From: Prochlorococcus sp. AG-673-L20
GTDB taxonomy: Bacteria; Cyanobacteriota; Cyanobacteriia; PCC-6307; Cyanobiaceae
NCBI GenBank assembly: GCA_003211135.1
Contig: QCTN01000002.1
Location: forward strand, 1-64,000
Length of the DNA stretch: 64,000 nucleotides
Reading direction: 5' to 3'
A program made the position numbers and the translations under genes. Below are positions 19,470-29,016 of the stretch, piece after piece. Each line of letters starts with the position of its first letter. Position 1 is the first letter of the stretch. Below the pieces are notes generated by a model. It was not told the DNA's origin. It made no database searches and worked only from the letters and a program-made list of their open reading frames with translations.

Positions 19470-20153
19470 TTAATTATATTGAAAGTTAAATGGTTTCTGC
19501 CAATCTGATAAATTTCCATTCTTCAACTCTGCAACTGCATCTGCATAACTTAATTCCTCTAAACGATGAGTAATCCATAAAACAGTGAATGGGTTTCTTC
19601 TATTCTTTGTAAGGCCCTTAATTATTTCTAAAACTGCTAGTTGACTAGAACTATCTAATAGCGCTGTGGGCTCGTCCATAAGAATGAAATTCTTGTCACT
19701 TATCAATGAAGATGCAATAGTTAAACGTTGTTTTTGACCGCCGCTTAATGTATGAATCGACCTTTTATCAAATCCAGCTAGTCCAACCTTTTTTAGCGCA
19801 ATATCAATTTTATTAGAAATATCTTTTCTACTTAAATTTTGATTAATATTCAGAAGAAGTTCACTCCTACAGTTTGGCATTAATATTTGATGATCAGGAT
19901 TCTGAAAAACCATCCCAATGTTCGCTAATTTATTTATGACTCCATTGCTTGGTTTTAGAAGTCCATTAATTAACTTAAGTAAGGTACTCTTTCCACTTCC
20001 ATTTTTACCAACAATCATCCATAACCCATTTTTATTAATAGAAAAATTACAATTATTAATTACAAGCTCATTTTTTCCTGGCCATGAAAAACTCACATTT
20101 TTGAAAGTTACATTAGGTACTCCATTTTGCAAATTATCCTCGATATCGATCAT
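19470..20153 (-). CDS. ABC transporter ATP-binding protein, ECF/cobalt-type
   Basis: A single-domain ATPase of 227 residues: Walker A GKNGSGKST (49-57), Q-loop with VFQNPDHQ, signature LSGGQKQR, Walker B FILMDEPTALLD and switch His in ITHRLEE. VFQNPDHQ(I/L) is typical of the energy-coupling-factor/CbiO group that powers vitamin or metal uptake. No membrane partner or substrate-binding component lies next to it, so the substrate is unknown. It starts 1 base after the UPF0367 stop, indicating co-transcription. Confidence 0.88.
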   Translation of the reverse strand: MIDIEDNLQNGVPNVTFKNVSFSWPGKNELVINNCNFSINKNGLWMIVGKNGSGKSTLLKLINGLLKPSNGVINKLANIGMVFQNPDHQILMPNCRSELLLNINQNLSRKDISNKIDIALKKVGLAGFDKRSIHTLSGGQKQRLTIASSLISDKNFILMDEPTALLDSSSQLAVLEIIKGLTKNRRNPFTVLWITHRLEELSYADAVAELKNGNLSDWQKPFNFQYN

Positions 20154-20154
20154 T

Positions 20155-20424
20155 TTAAATATCTAAGGAAAATCCAGGTCTTTTTGATCCACCAGCAACT
20201 GCTGACTTTTCATATATCTGAACAGAAATAACTTCTTTAGCAAGAACAGTTATCAATTTATCCTGCACTTTTTCACAACTTAACTCGATTAAAGAAGAGT
20301 TTTGGTTATCACTATTCATATAATCTTTGATTTCATCATAGATTCTTTTAATATCCTCATACTCTTTCTTCTGAATTGAAAGGGGAAAGGGAGAATATCT
20401 TAGACTTATTTCAAGAGAATACAT
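20155..20424 (-). CDS. UPF0367 family protein
   Basis: 89 residues, a conserved cyanobacterial family with no known function. The sequence MYSLEISLRYSPFPLSIQ and the C-terminal VAGGSKRPGFSLDI are as I remember for the family. No membrane segment or signal. Sits immediately upstream of the ECF-type ATPase. Confidence 0.85.
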   Translation of the reverse strand: MYSLEISLRYSPFPLSIQKKEYEDIKRIYDEIKDYMNSDNQNSSLIELSCEKVQDKLITVLAKEVISVQIYEKSAVAGGSKRPGFSLDI

Positions 20425-20578
20425 AAAAGAATTGTAAATTTTTAATTATAAACAAACTATAGAACAATCTTTTCTAAGAAGTTGTTTTGAAATTAAGTTC
20501 AATTTAAAATTTTTTATAAAAGACATATAAATACATTTAAACTAGTAATGAACAAATTTAATTTTGTAAAAATTTTCC

Positions 20579-21547
20579 ATGGAAATAGCAAGTGATATTA
20601 CTTCTTTAGTTGGCAACACACCATTAGTAAAATTAGATCGCATAAAAAAATACTGTAATTGTCATCCAGAAATAATAGCGAAACTTGAAAGTTTTAATCC
20701 ATCAGCATCTGTCAAAGATCGTATCGCTTATTCGATGTTAAATTCAGCCGAAAAAGATGGTTTAATTTTACCGGGTAAAACAACATTAATTGAGGCAACA
20801 AGTGGAAATACTGGAATTGCTTTAGCAATGGTGGCAGCAGCTAAAGGTTATAGATTGATATTAACTATGCCAGATACTATGAGTATTGAGAGAAGAGCAA
20901 TGCTAAGAGCATATGGGGCAGAATTACAACTCACTCCAGGCAAAGAAGGAATGAAAGGTGCTCTAGATTTAGCAAGTGAATTATCTTCAAGTATTCCAAA
21001 TAGCTTTCAGTTTAATCAGTTTGAAAATCTTGCAAATCCAGAAATTCATGAAAGGACCACAGCTAAAGAAATTTGGGATCAATCTAATCACACTATTGAT
21101 GGATTAGTTACTGGAGTTGGTACAGGAGGAACCATAACTGGATGTTCTAGATTTCTAAAAAAAGTTAATCCAAATTGCAAAATATATGCAGTAGAGCCCG
21201 CAAAAAGCGCTGTCATTTCAGGTGAAAAAGCTGGTTCCCATTCTATCCAAGGGATTGGTGCAGGCTTCGTTCCTAAGGTACTTGATACTCAATTAATAGA
21301 TGAAATTTTCAAGATAGATGATGACGAAGCATTTTATTATGGGAGGTTATTAGCTCGATTAGAGGGTCTTTTATCAGGAATTAGTAGCGGAGCTGCTTTG
21401 GCAGCAACAATCAAAATAGGTCAAAGGAAAGAGCTTATTAATCAAAGATTAATAGTGATTCTTCCGAGTTTTGGAGAAAGATACTTATCTACAGCAATGT
21501 TTGAATCAAACACTGTAATTAAAGCTAGAGAAGACGGTTATCTATAG
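20579..21547 (+). CDS. cysK: Cysteine synthase A (O-acetylserine sulfhydrylase)
   Basis: PLP enzyme making cysteine from O-acetylserine and sulfide. The Schiff-base Lys is K46 in PSASVKDR; the substrate loop TSGNTG and the phosphate-binding GVGTGGTITG are intact. 322 residues, full length. Another sulfur-assimilation gene, cysH, is at 55.6 kb. The fold family includes cystathionine beta-synthase, but this lacks the heme and CBS domains. Confidence 0.95.
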   Translation: MEIASDITSLVGNTPLVKLDRIKKYCNCHPEIIAKLESFNPSASVKDRIAYSMLNSAEKDGLILPGKTTLIEATSGNTGIALAMVAAAKGYRLILTMPDTMSIERRAMLRAYGAELQLTPGKEGMKGALDLASELSSSIPNSFQFNQFENLANPEIHERTTAKEIWDQSNHTIDGLVTGVGTGGTITGCSRFLKKVNPNCKIYAVEPAKSAVISGEKAGSHSIQGIGAGFVPKVLDTQLIDEIFKIDDDEAFYYGRLLARLEGLLSGISSGAALAATIKIGQRKELINQRLIVILPSFGERYLSTAMFESNTVIKAREDGYL

Positions 21548-21563
21548 GCAAAGGTATTTAGAT

Positions 21564-22241
21564 ATGATAAAAAATCTTTATAAAGAATTAGAGGTAAAAG
21601 AAAATGCAACTCAAGGTGAAATTAAATCATCTTATCGTCGTTTAGTTAAACAACATCACCCCGATGCAGGAGGTGAAAAAGATAGGTTTCTTGCAATACA
21701 AGATGCATGGGAGACTCTTAGTGATCGTTTTAAAAAAGAACAATATGATAAAACCCTATTTTCATCTAAAGAATCATCTAATTTCAGAAATGAAAATTGG
21801 GAAGAGAAAGTTAATACAACAAAATATAGTTCTACAATAAAAGATAATGAAGTTAAAAATTGGATTAAAAATATTTATAATCCTACCAATAGATTTATTA
21901 GCCAAATAATCAAACCTTTGAGTCAAGAAATAAAAGAACTATCCGCTGATCCATATGATGAAGAATTGATGGATAATTTTTGCAGTTACATTACTGTTTC
22001 CCAAAGAAAAATTGAAAAAGTTGATAAACTTTATAAGTCAATATCTGTACCGAATTCAATATCCTCTTTAGGTTTAGATCTTTATCATTGTTTTTCTCAA
22101 GTTAAAGATGCTTTATCGGAACTGGATAAGTACACACAAGGATATGTTGATGATTATTTATTTGATGGCAAAGAAATGATGAAAGAGGCAAAAAGAATCC
22201 AATCAAAAATGGCTTATGATAAAAAATCTATAATTTCCTGA
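21564..22241 (+). CDS. DnaJ-domain protein
   Basis: A J-domain fills residues 4-65 with the Hsp70-stimulating HPD motif (H32-P33-D34). It lacks the Gly/Phe region, zinc centre and substrate-binding domains of true DnaJ. The remaining ~160 residues are helical and unlike anything I recognise. Probably a specialised Hsp70 co-chaperone. Follows cysK by 16 bases. Confidence 0.88.
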   Translation: MIKNLYKELEVKENATQGEIKSSYRRLVKQHHPDAGGEKDRFLAIQDAWETLSDRFKKEQYDKTLFSSKESSNFRNENWEEKVNTTKYSSTIKDNEVKNWIKNIYNPTNRFISQIIKPLSQEIKELSADPYDEELMDNFCSYITVSQRKIEKVDKLYKSISVPNSISSLGLDLYHCFSQVKDALSELDKYTQGYVDDYLFDGKEMMKEAKRIQSKMAYDKKSIIS

Positions 22242-22245
22242 ATAA

Positions 22246-22488
22246 CTATTCTGCAACTATATATTCTTTAATTTGGTCTAATTTAAACCAAACATCTGGT
22301 ACTGGCCGACGCCACCTTACTTGAGCATATTCTTCTTTAATACTTAGAATTTCCCCAGGACCTTCAAAAATATAACTAGGTAAATCTTTATCACTAGCTA
22401 ATGCTTCGACACTTTTATCATAAATACTTTTATCTATAAAGACTAAGCTTCCTTTCTTAAGGGGCTTCTTGGGTATCGACTCAGTCAT
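22246..22488 (-). CDS. ndhO: NAD(P)H-quinone oxidoreductase subunit O
   Basis: A small peripheral, SH3-like subunit of cyanobacterial NDH-1. The family core is PLKKGSLVF, YIFEGPGEIL and YAQVRWRRPVPDVWFKLDQ. I use the ATG at 22488 (MTESIPKKP, 80 residues); the ORF-track start at 22533 adds 15 residues outside the family. Convergent with the DnaJ-domain gene. Confidence 0.94.
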   Translation of the reverse strand: MTESIPKKPLKKGSLVFIDKSIYDKSVEALASDKDLPSYIFEGPGEILSIKEEYAQVRWRRPVPDVWFKLDQIKEYIVAE

Positions 22489-22630
22489 GATGGGATTTAT
22501 TAATTTATTTGGATTTCTAAATTTATTATACAAAAACTTTTTTCATTAATTTTTTTTAAATTGATTACATCATAATAATTACAATCTATACAAAATTTTA
22601 ATAGTCTAGGTTTATTACATAATTAAAAAT

Positions 22631-23563
22631 ATGCGTCTGCTACTCCTTGGATGTACGGGTTTTGTAGGGAAAGAGTTAGTCCCAGCTTTACTCAAAGAAG
22701 GCCACGAACTTTGCATTATCAGTAGAAAAAATATTAATAACTTGAAGATAAATATTCCGGTAGATAAATTTAAATTTCTTAAAATAGATCTTTCAAAAAA
22801 ACAAAATTGGAGCAATGAAAATCTATTAAGTAATTTAAAAGATTCTGATGGGATAATTAATTTAATAGGTGAACCAATAGCAGATAAAAAATGGACTGAC
22901 ATTCAAAAAGAGGAGATTGAAAAAAGTAGGATTAATTCAACTAAGTTTTTGATGGAAACCCTTAAAAAATCCAAAATCAATCCAAAAGTCATAGTAAATG
23001 GTTCGGCAATAGGTTTTTATGGAACAAGTTTAACTCAAGAGTTCAATGAAAATAGTCAGAGTGGTAACGATTTTTTAGCTAACCTTTGCAATAAATGGGA
23101 GGAAGTTGCGAAAGGAAAACCATTTTTCTCAAGATTAGTAATTTTTAGAATCGGAATAGTCCTAGAAGCAGACGGAGGAGCACTAGGAAAAATGCTTCCA
23201 GTATTTAAAATTGGACTGGGAGGTCCGATCGGAGATGGGAATCAATGGATGAGTTGGATTCATAGAAGTGATTTATGTGGATTAATAATTAAAGCATTAA
23301 TAGATAAACAATTTTCTGGGGTATATAATGCTGTTGCACCGGAGCCAGTATTAATGAAGTATTTCTCCAAAACTTTAGGTAGATGCCTCAAAAGACCAGA
23401 TCTACTCCAAGTGCCAGGAACAATACTGAAATTATTATTAGGTGATGGAGCAAAATTAGTACTAGAGGGCCAAAAAGTAATCAGTATTAAATTACAAGAA
23501 AAAATATATAAATTTAAATATCCTCTTCTTGAGAAAGCCATTTACGCCTCCACCAAGAATTAA
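22631..23563 (+). CDS. TIGR01777-type NAD-dependent epimerase/dehydratase family protein
   Basis: A Rossmann-fold SDR with the nucleotide-binding LGCTGFVGKEL at residues 6-16. NLIGEPIADKKWTD and the GSAIGFYGT active-site segment are hallmarks of the TIGR01777 group, which includes the SulA-like cyanobacterial cell-division-associated protein. The substrate is unknown. 310 residues. The last 50 bases overlap the end of the convergent membrane-protein gene. Confidence 0.88.
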   Translation: MRLLLLGCTGFVGKELVPALLKEGHELCIISRKNINNLKINIPVDKFKFLKIDLSKKQNWSNENLLSNLKDSDGIINLIGEPIADKKWTDIQKEEIEKSRINSTKFLMETLKKSKINPKVIVNGSAIGFYGTSLTQEFNENSQSGNDFLANLCNKWEEVAKGKPFFSRLVIFRIGIVLEADGGALGKMLPVFKIGLGGPIGDGNQWMSWIHRSDLCGLIIKALIDKQFSGVYNAVAPEPVLMKYFSKTLGRCLKRPDLLQVPGTILKLLLGDGAKLVLEGQKVISIKLQEKIYKFKYPLLEKAIYASTKN

Positions 23564-23783
23564 TTCCATTAACTACCGCACTTACAATTAAAATAGTTAT
23601 CAAAGGTGTGATGAGTGGATTCCAAAGATTCTGAAAAATATTAAGGAAAATAAATACTCCATTAATTTGCATAATTACTGCAAAAATAAAAAATATTGCA
23701 AAAAAAATAACAACGAATAAATTGATTAATAAAAAATTATCAATAATCACTTTCAACTTTGATTCAGATTTCTGCTTAGTCAT
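23514..23783 (-). CDS. Small membrane protein, two predicted TM helices
   Basis: 89 residues. Two hydrophobic segments (about 15-42, LINLFVVIFFAIFFIFAVIM, and 55-72, PLITPLITILIVSAVVNG) flanked by charges, and a WWRRKW motif at the end. The ATG overlaps the stop of the upstream TIGR03492-type gene by 4 bases (ATGA), which supports translation. No family recognised. Its 3' end overlaps the TIGR01777 gene by 50 bases on the opposite strand. Confidence 0.7.
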   Translation of the reverse strand: MTKQKSESKLKVIIDNFLLINLFVVIFFAIFFIFAVIMQINGVFIFLNIFQNLWNPLITPLITILIVSAVVNGINSWWRRKWLSQEEDI

Positions 23784-24979
23784 TTTTCATGAAACCCTTT
23801 TATATCATTAATTATCTTAAGGCATGAATTATTCTCTCCGATTCTTAGATTTGCATTAACAAGACAAGAAATCAAAAACTTTTTGTCTAGCTTTATCAGA
23901 TAAATAACTTTAAGGATTAGATTTATTGTCTGATTTATTTGATCTTTCTTATTTATGTAATTAGTAGAACAAAAAACATATCTACCAAGTAATCGTCTTT
24001 GAGCTTCTGCAAAAGATTTTGTAAATTGCGGACCGTTCCCTTCAATTTGAATAACTGGTTTTGCTAAACCGATTGCCTGCTCTGATGCAGTTCCAGCCAT
24101 ACTTATTACGAAATTACTTTTAAATAATATTTCTTCAAACAAATTCCAGCTCAAATTAATCGTAATAAATCCATATGAAAATTCTAGACCATCATTTTTT
24201 ACTTTTTGTTCTATGTAAATCCATTTTCTTTGATTTAGTATCTGCTTAATTTCTTCCATAGAAAGAGCTTTTACTATGGCAAACTTGAATGCGATATTCT
24301 CAAAATATTTCAACTTAGACATTGTCTCTAGAACTTCTAAAATCAATTTAAAATTATCTAAAAGTTCAGGAAATCTACTTCCAGGAAATAACCCAATATT
24401 AAAAGGGACAGTTTTTGATTTATTTTCAAAAAAAGAAAATTTATCCATAAATGGATTACCTAAAAAAGATACTTTTTTTCTTAATTGTTGAGTTAAATCA
24501 TCTGCTGTTAGAAAATCTCTAGCATATATTTTTTTTGCATATTTTGAGATTAAAAAAAATTTACATGGCCAAGGTAATTTCAATTTTCCCTCATAGTGAC
24601 TAGAATATGCTACTAAATATATAAAAAAATCTTTTTTTGCAAACCATGCAAAAAAAACAGGAACTATATCTCCAATTACTAAATAAAAATCATATTTGTT
24701 TCTTAATTTATAAGACAAATATAATTTTTTAAAAAAGTAAATTATTTGTCCTCCAAATATTTCAAATATTCTTCCACTAAAAGAATTATAACCAATACCA
24801 CCAGTTCTAAATTTTTTTGTTTTACCAATAATTCTTATATTTTCTTTTTTATAATTTTCACCATCACCTACAATAGGAAGTGCATCTACAAGATCACCTT
24901 TCTTTACAAAATATTTGGCTAATAAACTACCAGATAAATCTTCTCCATGTCCATTACTTAATAGTAAAATTCTGGACAA
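23780..24979 (-). CDS. Lipid-A-disaccharide synthase-related protein (TIGR03492 type)
   Basis: A 399-residue glycosyltransferase-like protein. It begins ILLLSNGHGEDLSGSLLAKYF, and has GLFPGSRFPELLDN and ISMAGTASEQAIGLAKPVIQIEGNGPQF, the donor-binding region of GT-B enzymes. It resembles LpxB only distantly; cyanobacterial TIGR03492 proteins have no settled substrate. Overlaps the following small membrane protein by 4 bases and follows the TPR gene by 1 base. Confidence 0.83.
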   Translation of the reverse strand: MSRILLLSNGHGEDLSGSLLAKYFVKKGDLVDALPIVGDGENYKKENIRIIGKTKKFRTGGIGYNSFSGRIFEIFGGQIIYFFKKLYLSYKLRNKYDFYLVIGDIVPVFFAWFAKKDFFIYLVAYSSHYEGKLKLPWPCKFFLISKYAKKIYARDFLTADDLTQQLRKKVSFLGNPFMDKFSFFENKSKTVPFNIGLFPGSRFPELLDNFKLILEVLETMSKLKYFENIAFKFAIVKALSMEEIKQILNQRKWIYIEQKVKNDGLEFSYGFITINLSWNLFEEILFKSNFVISMAGTASEQAIGLAKPVIQIEGNGPQFTKSFAEAQRRLLGRYVFCSTNYINKKDQINQTINLILKVIYLIKLDKKFLISCLVNANLRIGENNSCLKIINDIKGFHEK

Positions 24980-24980
24980 T

Positions 24981-25409
24981 TTAAAATTCTAACCATTTAT
25001 TGATTTTGGTTAATTCTGGCCAGTTTGGATATCTATTAAATCCGTCTTTAACTGACTCTTTTAATTCTGTCTTTACATCAGGCATCATCATTGACATTTT
25101 TTTAATTAATTCAACATGCTCTCTAACACCTTTATTATTTGTAGCCAAAAGAGCTAAGGACAAATTCATTCTTGCTTGCGGGTCTTGCTGATTTAAGCGA
25201 ACCGCCTCTCTAGCTGCTGCTAATGCTTCTTCATTATTCTTCAATAGAAGCTGCAACCAAGATAAACAAGTCCAAGCAGCAAAGTGGTTAGGTATTTGTT
25301 GAATGATTTTTTGAAAATCTTGTGCAATTGGAATTAACTCTTGGCCATCTTGATATCTAGATAAGGCAGCATTGAAATCGGATTCAATTGGATTAATGTC
25401 ATCTGTCAT
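24981..25409 (-). CDS. TPR-repeat protein
   Basis: 142 residues made of helical pairs: NHFAAWTCLSWLQLLLKNNEEALAAAREAVRLNQQDPQARMNLSLAL matches two tetratricopeptide repeats at residues ~38-90. No signal or membrane segment. TPRs mediate protein contacts; the partner is unknown. It lies in a leftward run between the A-type FeS carrier and the TIGR03492 gene. Confidence 0.8.
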   Translation of the reverse strand: MTDDINPIESDFNAALSRYQDGQELIPIAQDFQKIIQQIPNHFAAWTCLSWLQLLLKNNEEALAAAREAVRLNQQDPQARMNLSLALLATNNKGVREHVELIKKMSMMMPDVKTELKESVKDGFNRYPNWPELTKINKWLEF

Positions 25410-25418
25410 ATATTTTTT

Positions 25419-25811
25419 CTAAACGGCAAAAGAGCTTCCGCAGCCACAAGTTTGAGAAGCATTAGGATTAACGAAATTAAAACCTCCACCAATTAAATCT
25501 TTACTGAAATCTAGTTGCATGCCATAAATATACAGAAGACTTTTTGGGTCGCATACTACTTTAAAGGATTGTTCGGAACTTAATGAATAATCATATACTT
25601 TATCATCTGAATTTATTTCATCTCCACCAATAAAATCCATCGTATAACTCATACCACTGCATCCTCCAGATCTTACCCCAACTCTTAAAGCTTTCTTATC
25701 AGTATGATTCTTCACTAAAGAAGATATTTGCTCTATGGCATCATTGGTTATTAAAATTCCCTTACCATCATCTGAGGTCTTTATTTTTTCTTCTATTTTT
25801 ACATTTTCCAT
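25419..25811 (-). CDS. A-type iron-sulfur carrier (IscA/SufA/ErpA family)
   Basis: 130 residues with the three ligand Cys: C51 (SGGCSGMSY), C122 and C124 (TCGCGSSF). The family receives or delivers Fe or FeS clusters. In cyanobacteria the main machinery is SUF; sufB starts at the right end of this window. Bacterial subtypes cannot be separated by eye, so no symbol is given. 9 bases from the TPR gene. Confidence 0.92.
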   Translation of the reverse strand: MENVKIEEKIKTSDDGKGILITNDAIEQISSLVKNHTDKKALRVGVRSGGCSGMSYTMDFIGGDEINSDDKVYDYSLSSEQSFKVVCDPKSLLYIYGMQLDFSKDLIGGGFNFVNPNASQTCGCGSSFAV

Positions 25812-25893
25812 AAATACATATAAATATATAATTACACTATAAAAAATATAGACACATCATGCATATTTCAAACGATATACAAAGTTGATTTGT

Positions 25894-25899
25894 TATAAT
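25894..25899 (+). promoter_or_regulatory. -10 element of zds
   Basis: A perfect TATAAT lies 12 bases before the GTG at 25912. Transcription would start near 25906, leaving a leader of only about six bases. It lies downstream of the TTG at 25885 used in the ORF track, which argues for the GTG. Confidence 0.55.
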
Positions 25900-25911
25900 T
25901 TACTAAAAAAA

Positions 25912-27366
25912 GTGAAAATAGCAATAGTTGGTTCTGGTTTAGCGGGTTTAACAGCGGCAGTAAATCTAGTTGATGAAGGCCATGAAGTAGAGATTTACGA
26001 AAGCAGATCATTCTGGGGCGGAAAAGTTGGAAGTTGGGAAGATAAAGATGGTAACCATATAGAGATGGGATTACATGTATTTTTTTATAACTATGCAAAT
26101 CTATTTAAGCTCATGAAGAAAGTTGGGGCATTAGATAATTTACTTCCGAAAGAACATACTCATTTATTTGTTAATAACGGTGGTGATTTAAAATCTTTGG
26201 ACTTTAGATTTGCCTTAGGAGCTCCTTTTAACGGTCTAAAGGCTTTTTTCACTACAGAACAATTGACCTGGGTTGATAAGTTAAGAAATGCATTAGCTTT
26301 GGGAACAAGCCCAATAGTTAGAGGATTAGTAGATTACGAGGGTGCAATGAAGATAATAAGAGACTTAGATAAAATAAGCTTTAAAGAATGGTTTTTAAAT
26401 CATGGAGGAAGCTTAAGAAGTCTTGAAAGGATGTGGGATCCAATTGCGTACGCATTAGGTTTCATAAATTGTCAAGATATATCGGCAAGGTGCATGTTAA
26501 CTATTTTTATGATGTTTGCATCAAAGACTGAAGCCTCTAAACTTAATCTTTTAAAAGGATCCCCTCATAAATGGCTAACAAAACCTATCGTTGATTACAT
26601 CACAAAAAAAGGATGCAAAATCTACTTAAATCATAAGGTGGAAGAAATTATTTTTGAAAAAGAATCTTCTTCCTACTTGGTCAGGCAACTTAAAATATCG
26701 ACTCCTGAAGGCCTTAAGGCTATATTTGCTGATACATTTCTCGCTGCTTGTGATGTTCCTGGAATTAAAAAAATAGTTCCTAAAGAATGGTATCAATTTA
26801 AGGAGTTTGAGGGTTTAAAGAAACTCAGAGCTGTTGCAGTAGCGACAATTCAATTAAGATATGATGGATGGGTTACTGAATTAAATAATGATAATAAAAG
26901 TCAAAATCCTACAGGTTTAGATAATCTTTTATACTCAGCTGATGCATCTTTCAGTTGTTTCGCGGATTTAGCTTTAGCAAGTCCCGTAGATTACAGAAAG
27001 GAAGGAATGGGATCTTTACTCCAATGTGTTTTAACTCCTGGAGATCGTTGGATGGGTAGATCAACAGAAAGAATCACTAAAGAAATTGATTCTGAAGTGC
27101 GTCGTCTATTTCCTTCTTCAAAAAATCTAAAATTACTTTGGAGTAATGTTGTACAAGTTCCACAATCACTTTATAGAGAATCGCCTGGTATGGACCCATA
27201 TAGACCTGATCAAAAGACTTCAATATCAAATTTCTTTATGGCAGGTAGTTATACAAAACAAGACTATATAGATTCAATGGAGGGGGCTACTATGAGCGGT
27301 CATCTAGCAGCGGCAGCAATTTTAGATAAGAAAGCGGAATTAGCAAAGAATCTTGCGGTCAGCTAA
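25912..27366 (+). CDS. zds: Zeta-carotene desaturase (plant type)
   Basis: Converts zeta-carotene to lycopene (poly-cis), following PDS; the cyanobacterial synonym is crtQ. The start is the GTG at 25912 ([19 protein letters not shown]), giving 484 residues; the family starts here. FAD-binding GSGLAG at residues 7-12, then [13 protein letters not shown]; the C-terminal FAD segment is [19 protein letters not shown]. It is a paralogue of pds. The SRPBCC gene follows after 2 bases. Confidence 0.96.
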   Translation: MKIAIVGSGLAGLTAAVNLVDEGHEVEIYESRSFWGGKVGSWEDKDGNHIEMGLHVFFYNYANLFKLMKKVGALDNLLPKEHTHLFVNNGGDLKSLDFRFALGAPFNGLKAFFTTEQLTWVDKLRNALALGTSPIVRGLVDYEGAMKIIRDLDKISFKEWFLNHGGSLRSLERMWDPIAYALGFINCQDISARCMLTIFMMFASKTEASKLNLLKGSPHKWLTKPIVDYITKKGCKIYLNHKVEEIIFEKESSSYLVRQLKISTPEGLKAIFADTFLAACDVPGIKKIVPKEWYQFKEFEGLKKLRAVAVATIQLRYDGWVTELNNDNKSQNPTGLDNLLYSADASFSCFADLALASPVDYRKEGMGSLLQCVLTPGDRWMGRSTERITKEIDSEVRRLFPSSKNLKLLWSNVVQVPQSLYRESPGMDPYRPDQKTSISNFFMAGSYTKQDYIDSMEGATMSGHLAAAAILDKKAELAKNLAVS

Positions 27367-27368
27367 CT

Positions 27369-27839
27369 ATGGGTACTTGGCTTAAACATGACGTAATTAC
27401 AATTGTGAATGCGCCATTAGATAACGTTTGGAACACCTGGAGTGATTTGGATTCCATGTCTCTGTGGATGAGCTGGATTGAATCCGTAAAAACAATTGAT
27501 CAAGAGACATCAACTTTACCTGATCTGACTGAATGGACTCTAGCTGCTAATGGATTCAAATTTAAATGGAAAGCACAAATAACAGAAAGGATTGAGAAAA
27601 ATAAATTAAAATGGCAATCTATAGGAGGATTACCAACTCAAGGTTCTGTTATTTTTGAATCAAAAGGAGATCAATTAACATCAGTAAACTTAGCTGTTAC
27701 CTATGAATTACCTAGAATGATTGCTCGATTAATGGAAGAAAAAATTTTGGGTAAAATGGTAACTAATGAATTACAAGCAAATATTGATAGATTTCGAGAT
27801 TTAGTAGAAAAAAATTACAAAAATGAATTAACTAATTAA
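27369..27839 (+). CDS. SRPBCC (START-like) family protein
   Basis: 156 residues with the helix-grip pattern: N-terminal strand KHDVITIVNAPLDNVWNTWSDLDSMSLWMSWIESV, then GFKFKWKAQIT and a long C-terminal helix. This superfamily binds hydrophobic ligands. Its placement 2 bases after zds suggests a role connected with carotenoids or membranes (inference only). Overlaps the end of convergent hemD by 8 bases. Confidence 0.8.
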   Translation: MGTWLKHDVITIVNAPLDNVWNTWSDLDSMSLWMSWIESVKTIDQETSTLPDLTEWTLAANGFKFKWKAQITERIEKNKLKWQSIGGLPTQGSVIFESKGDQLTSVNLAVTYELPRMIARLMEEKILGKMVTNELQANIDRFRDLVEKNYKNELTN

Positions 27840-28623
27840 AAATATCAATTGCAGCATCTAATAATCCTTCAAAAGTGTACTTAACCGCCTCTCTATCAAC
27901 TCTACCAAAAGTTTTTTCACATATTTTTGAAGTTTGAGGTCCAATAGTTAATAATTTTGCATTTTCTAGATAGGTTAGCCATTCTTCCCCAAATTCTTTT
28001 TCAAGCAAGAAAGAAGAATTGAATACTGTTTTACCACTTGAAAAAACCATTGCATCAATTTTTCTTTTAGAGATAGCACTTATTGTTTCTATAGGAATTG
28101 AATCCGGACATCTTGTTTCATAGGCAGGAACCTCGACAACACGTGAACCAGAATTTCTGAATTCATCAGCGATGAAATTCCTCCCTCCTGTTTGAACTCT
28201 TGGCAAAAAAACTCTGAGTCCATATCCTGATACCGGAAAATTTTCAATTAAACTTTCTGCTACAAATTCTGGAGGGACGAAATCAGCCTCAATACCTAAA
28301 TCGCTGAGAGTTAAGGAAGTTTTCTCCCCTACTACAGCAATTTTTATTTTCTTCGAACATTCTTTTAATGAAGTATTTAAATTTCTTAATCTCTCATCTA
28401 CAAATTGTATTCCATTACTACTAGTGAAAATAATCCAGTGAAAATCATTAATTTCGCTTAATGCATCATCAAGAGGATTTAAATCATCGGGATATCCAAC
28501 ATCAATTGCTGGAAAATCAAATATTTGAGCACCTTTATTAGTGAATAACTTTTTTATATCAGATATCTGATCTTTTGATCGAGTAATAATTATATTTTTT
28601 TGATTCAAAGAGAGCTCAGCCAT
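27832..28623 (-). CDS. hemD: Uroporphyrinogen-III synthase
   Basis: Cyclises hydroxymethylbilane to uroporphyrinogen III for heme and chlorophyll. HemD sequences are poorly conserved; recognised from the two-domain pattern IIITRSKDQISDIKKLF, IIFTSSNGIQFV, AVVGEKTSLTL, and IDAMVFSSGKTVFN...LLTIGPQTSKICE. 263 residues from the ATG at 28623; the ORF-track ATG at 28638 lies further inside rbfA. Overlaps rbfA by 8 bases. Confidence 0.88.
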   Translation of the reverse strand: MAELSLNQKNIIITRSKDQISDIKKLFTNKGAQIFDFPAIDVGYPDDLNPLDDALSEINDFHWIIFTSSNGIQFVDERLRNLNTSLKECSKKIKIAVVGEKTSLTLSDLGIEADFVPPEFVAESLIENFPVSGYGLRVFLPRVQTGGRNFIADEFRNSGSRVVEVPAYETRCPDSIPIETISAISKRKIDAMVFSSGKTVFNSSFLLEKEFGEEWLTYLENAKLLTIGPQTSKICEKTFGRVDREAVKYTFEGLLDAAIDIFN

Positions 28624-29011
28624 TATTATTTCCCTCAACTTTTGAATCTTGATTGTGGTTTTTATTTTTTAATTCCTCAAGGAGCTTGAGTACTGACAAT
28701 CCTTTTTCTAATACTGTATCGTCTTTAAAAGTCATTTCGGGTACTCTTCTCATCTCTATTCTTTGCCCTAAAGTATGCCTGATATAGCTATTAGCAAGAT
28801 TTAATTCTTCAACAATTTCTTTTCTTATTGCTTCTTCAGCAGTCGAAGTTATATAAATCTTGCAAAATTGCAAATCTCCTGTTAAATCTATTTTTGAAAT
28901 ATTAATGAAATTACTCCTTAATAGATCATTTTCCAAATCATTCTGCAAAATAAGAGTTATCTCTTTTTTCAACAAAGAAGAAACTTTTGCAATACGATAA
29001 TTATTAGGCAT
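28616..29011 (-). CDS. rbfA: 30S ribosome-binding factor A
   Basis: A KH-fold maturation factor for the 16S 5' region. Recognised from RIAKVSSLLKKEITLILQ, the AxG-type region SYIRHTLGQRIEMRRVPEMTF and DDTVLEKGLSVLKLLEEL. 131 residues. The C-terminal charged tail (NKNHNQDSKVEGNNNG) is usual. It lies between the DUF751 gene and hemD. Confidence 0.93.
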   Translation of the reverse strand: MPNNYRIAKVSSLLKKEITLILQNDLENDLLRSNFINISKIDLTGDLQFCKIYITSTAEEAIRKEIVEELNLANSYIRHTLGQRIEMRRVPEMTFKDDTVLEKGLSVLKLLEELKNKNHNQDSKVEGNNNG

Positions 29012-29016
29012 TATAG

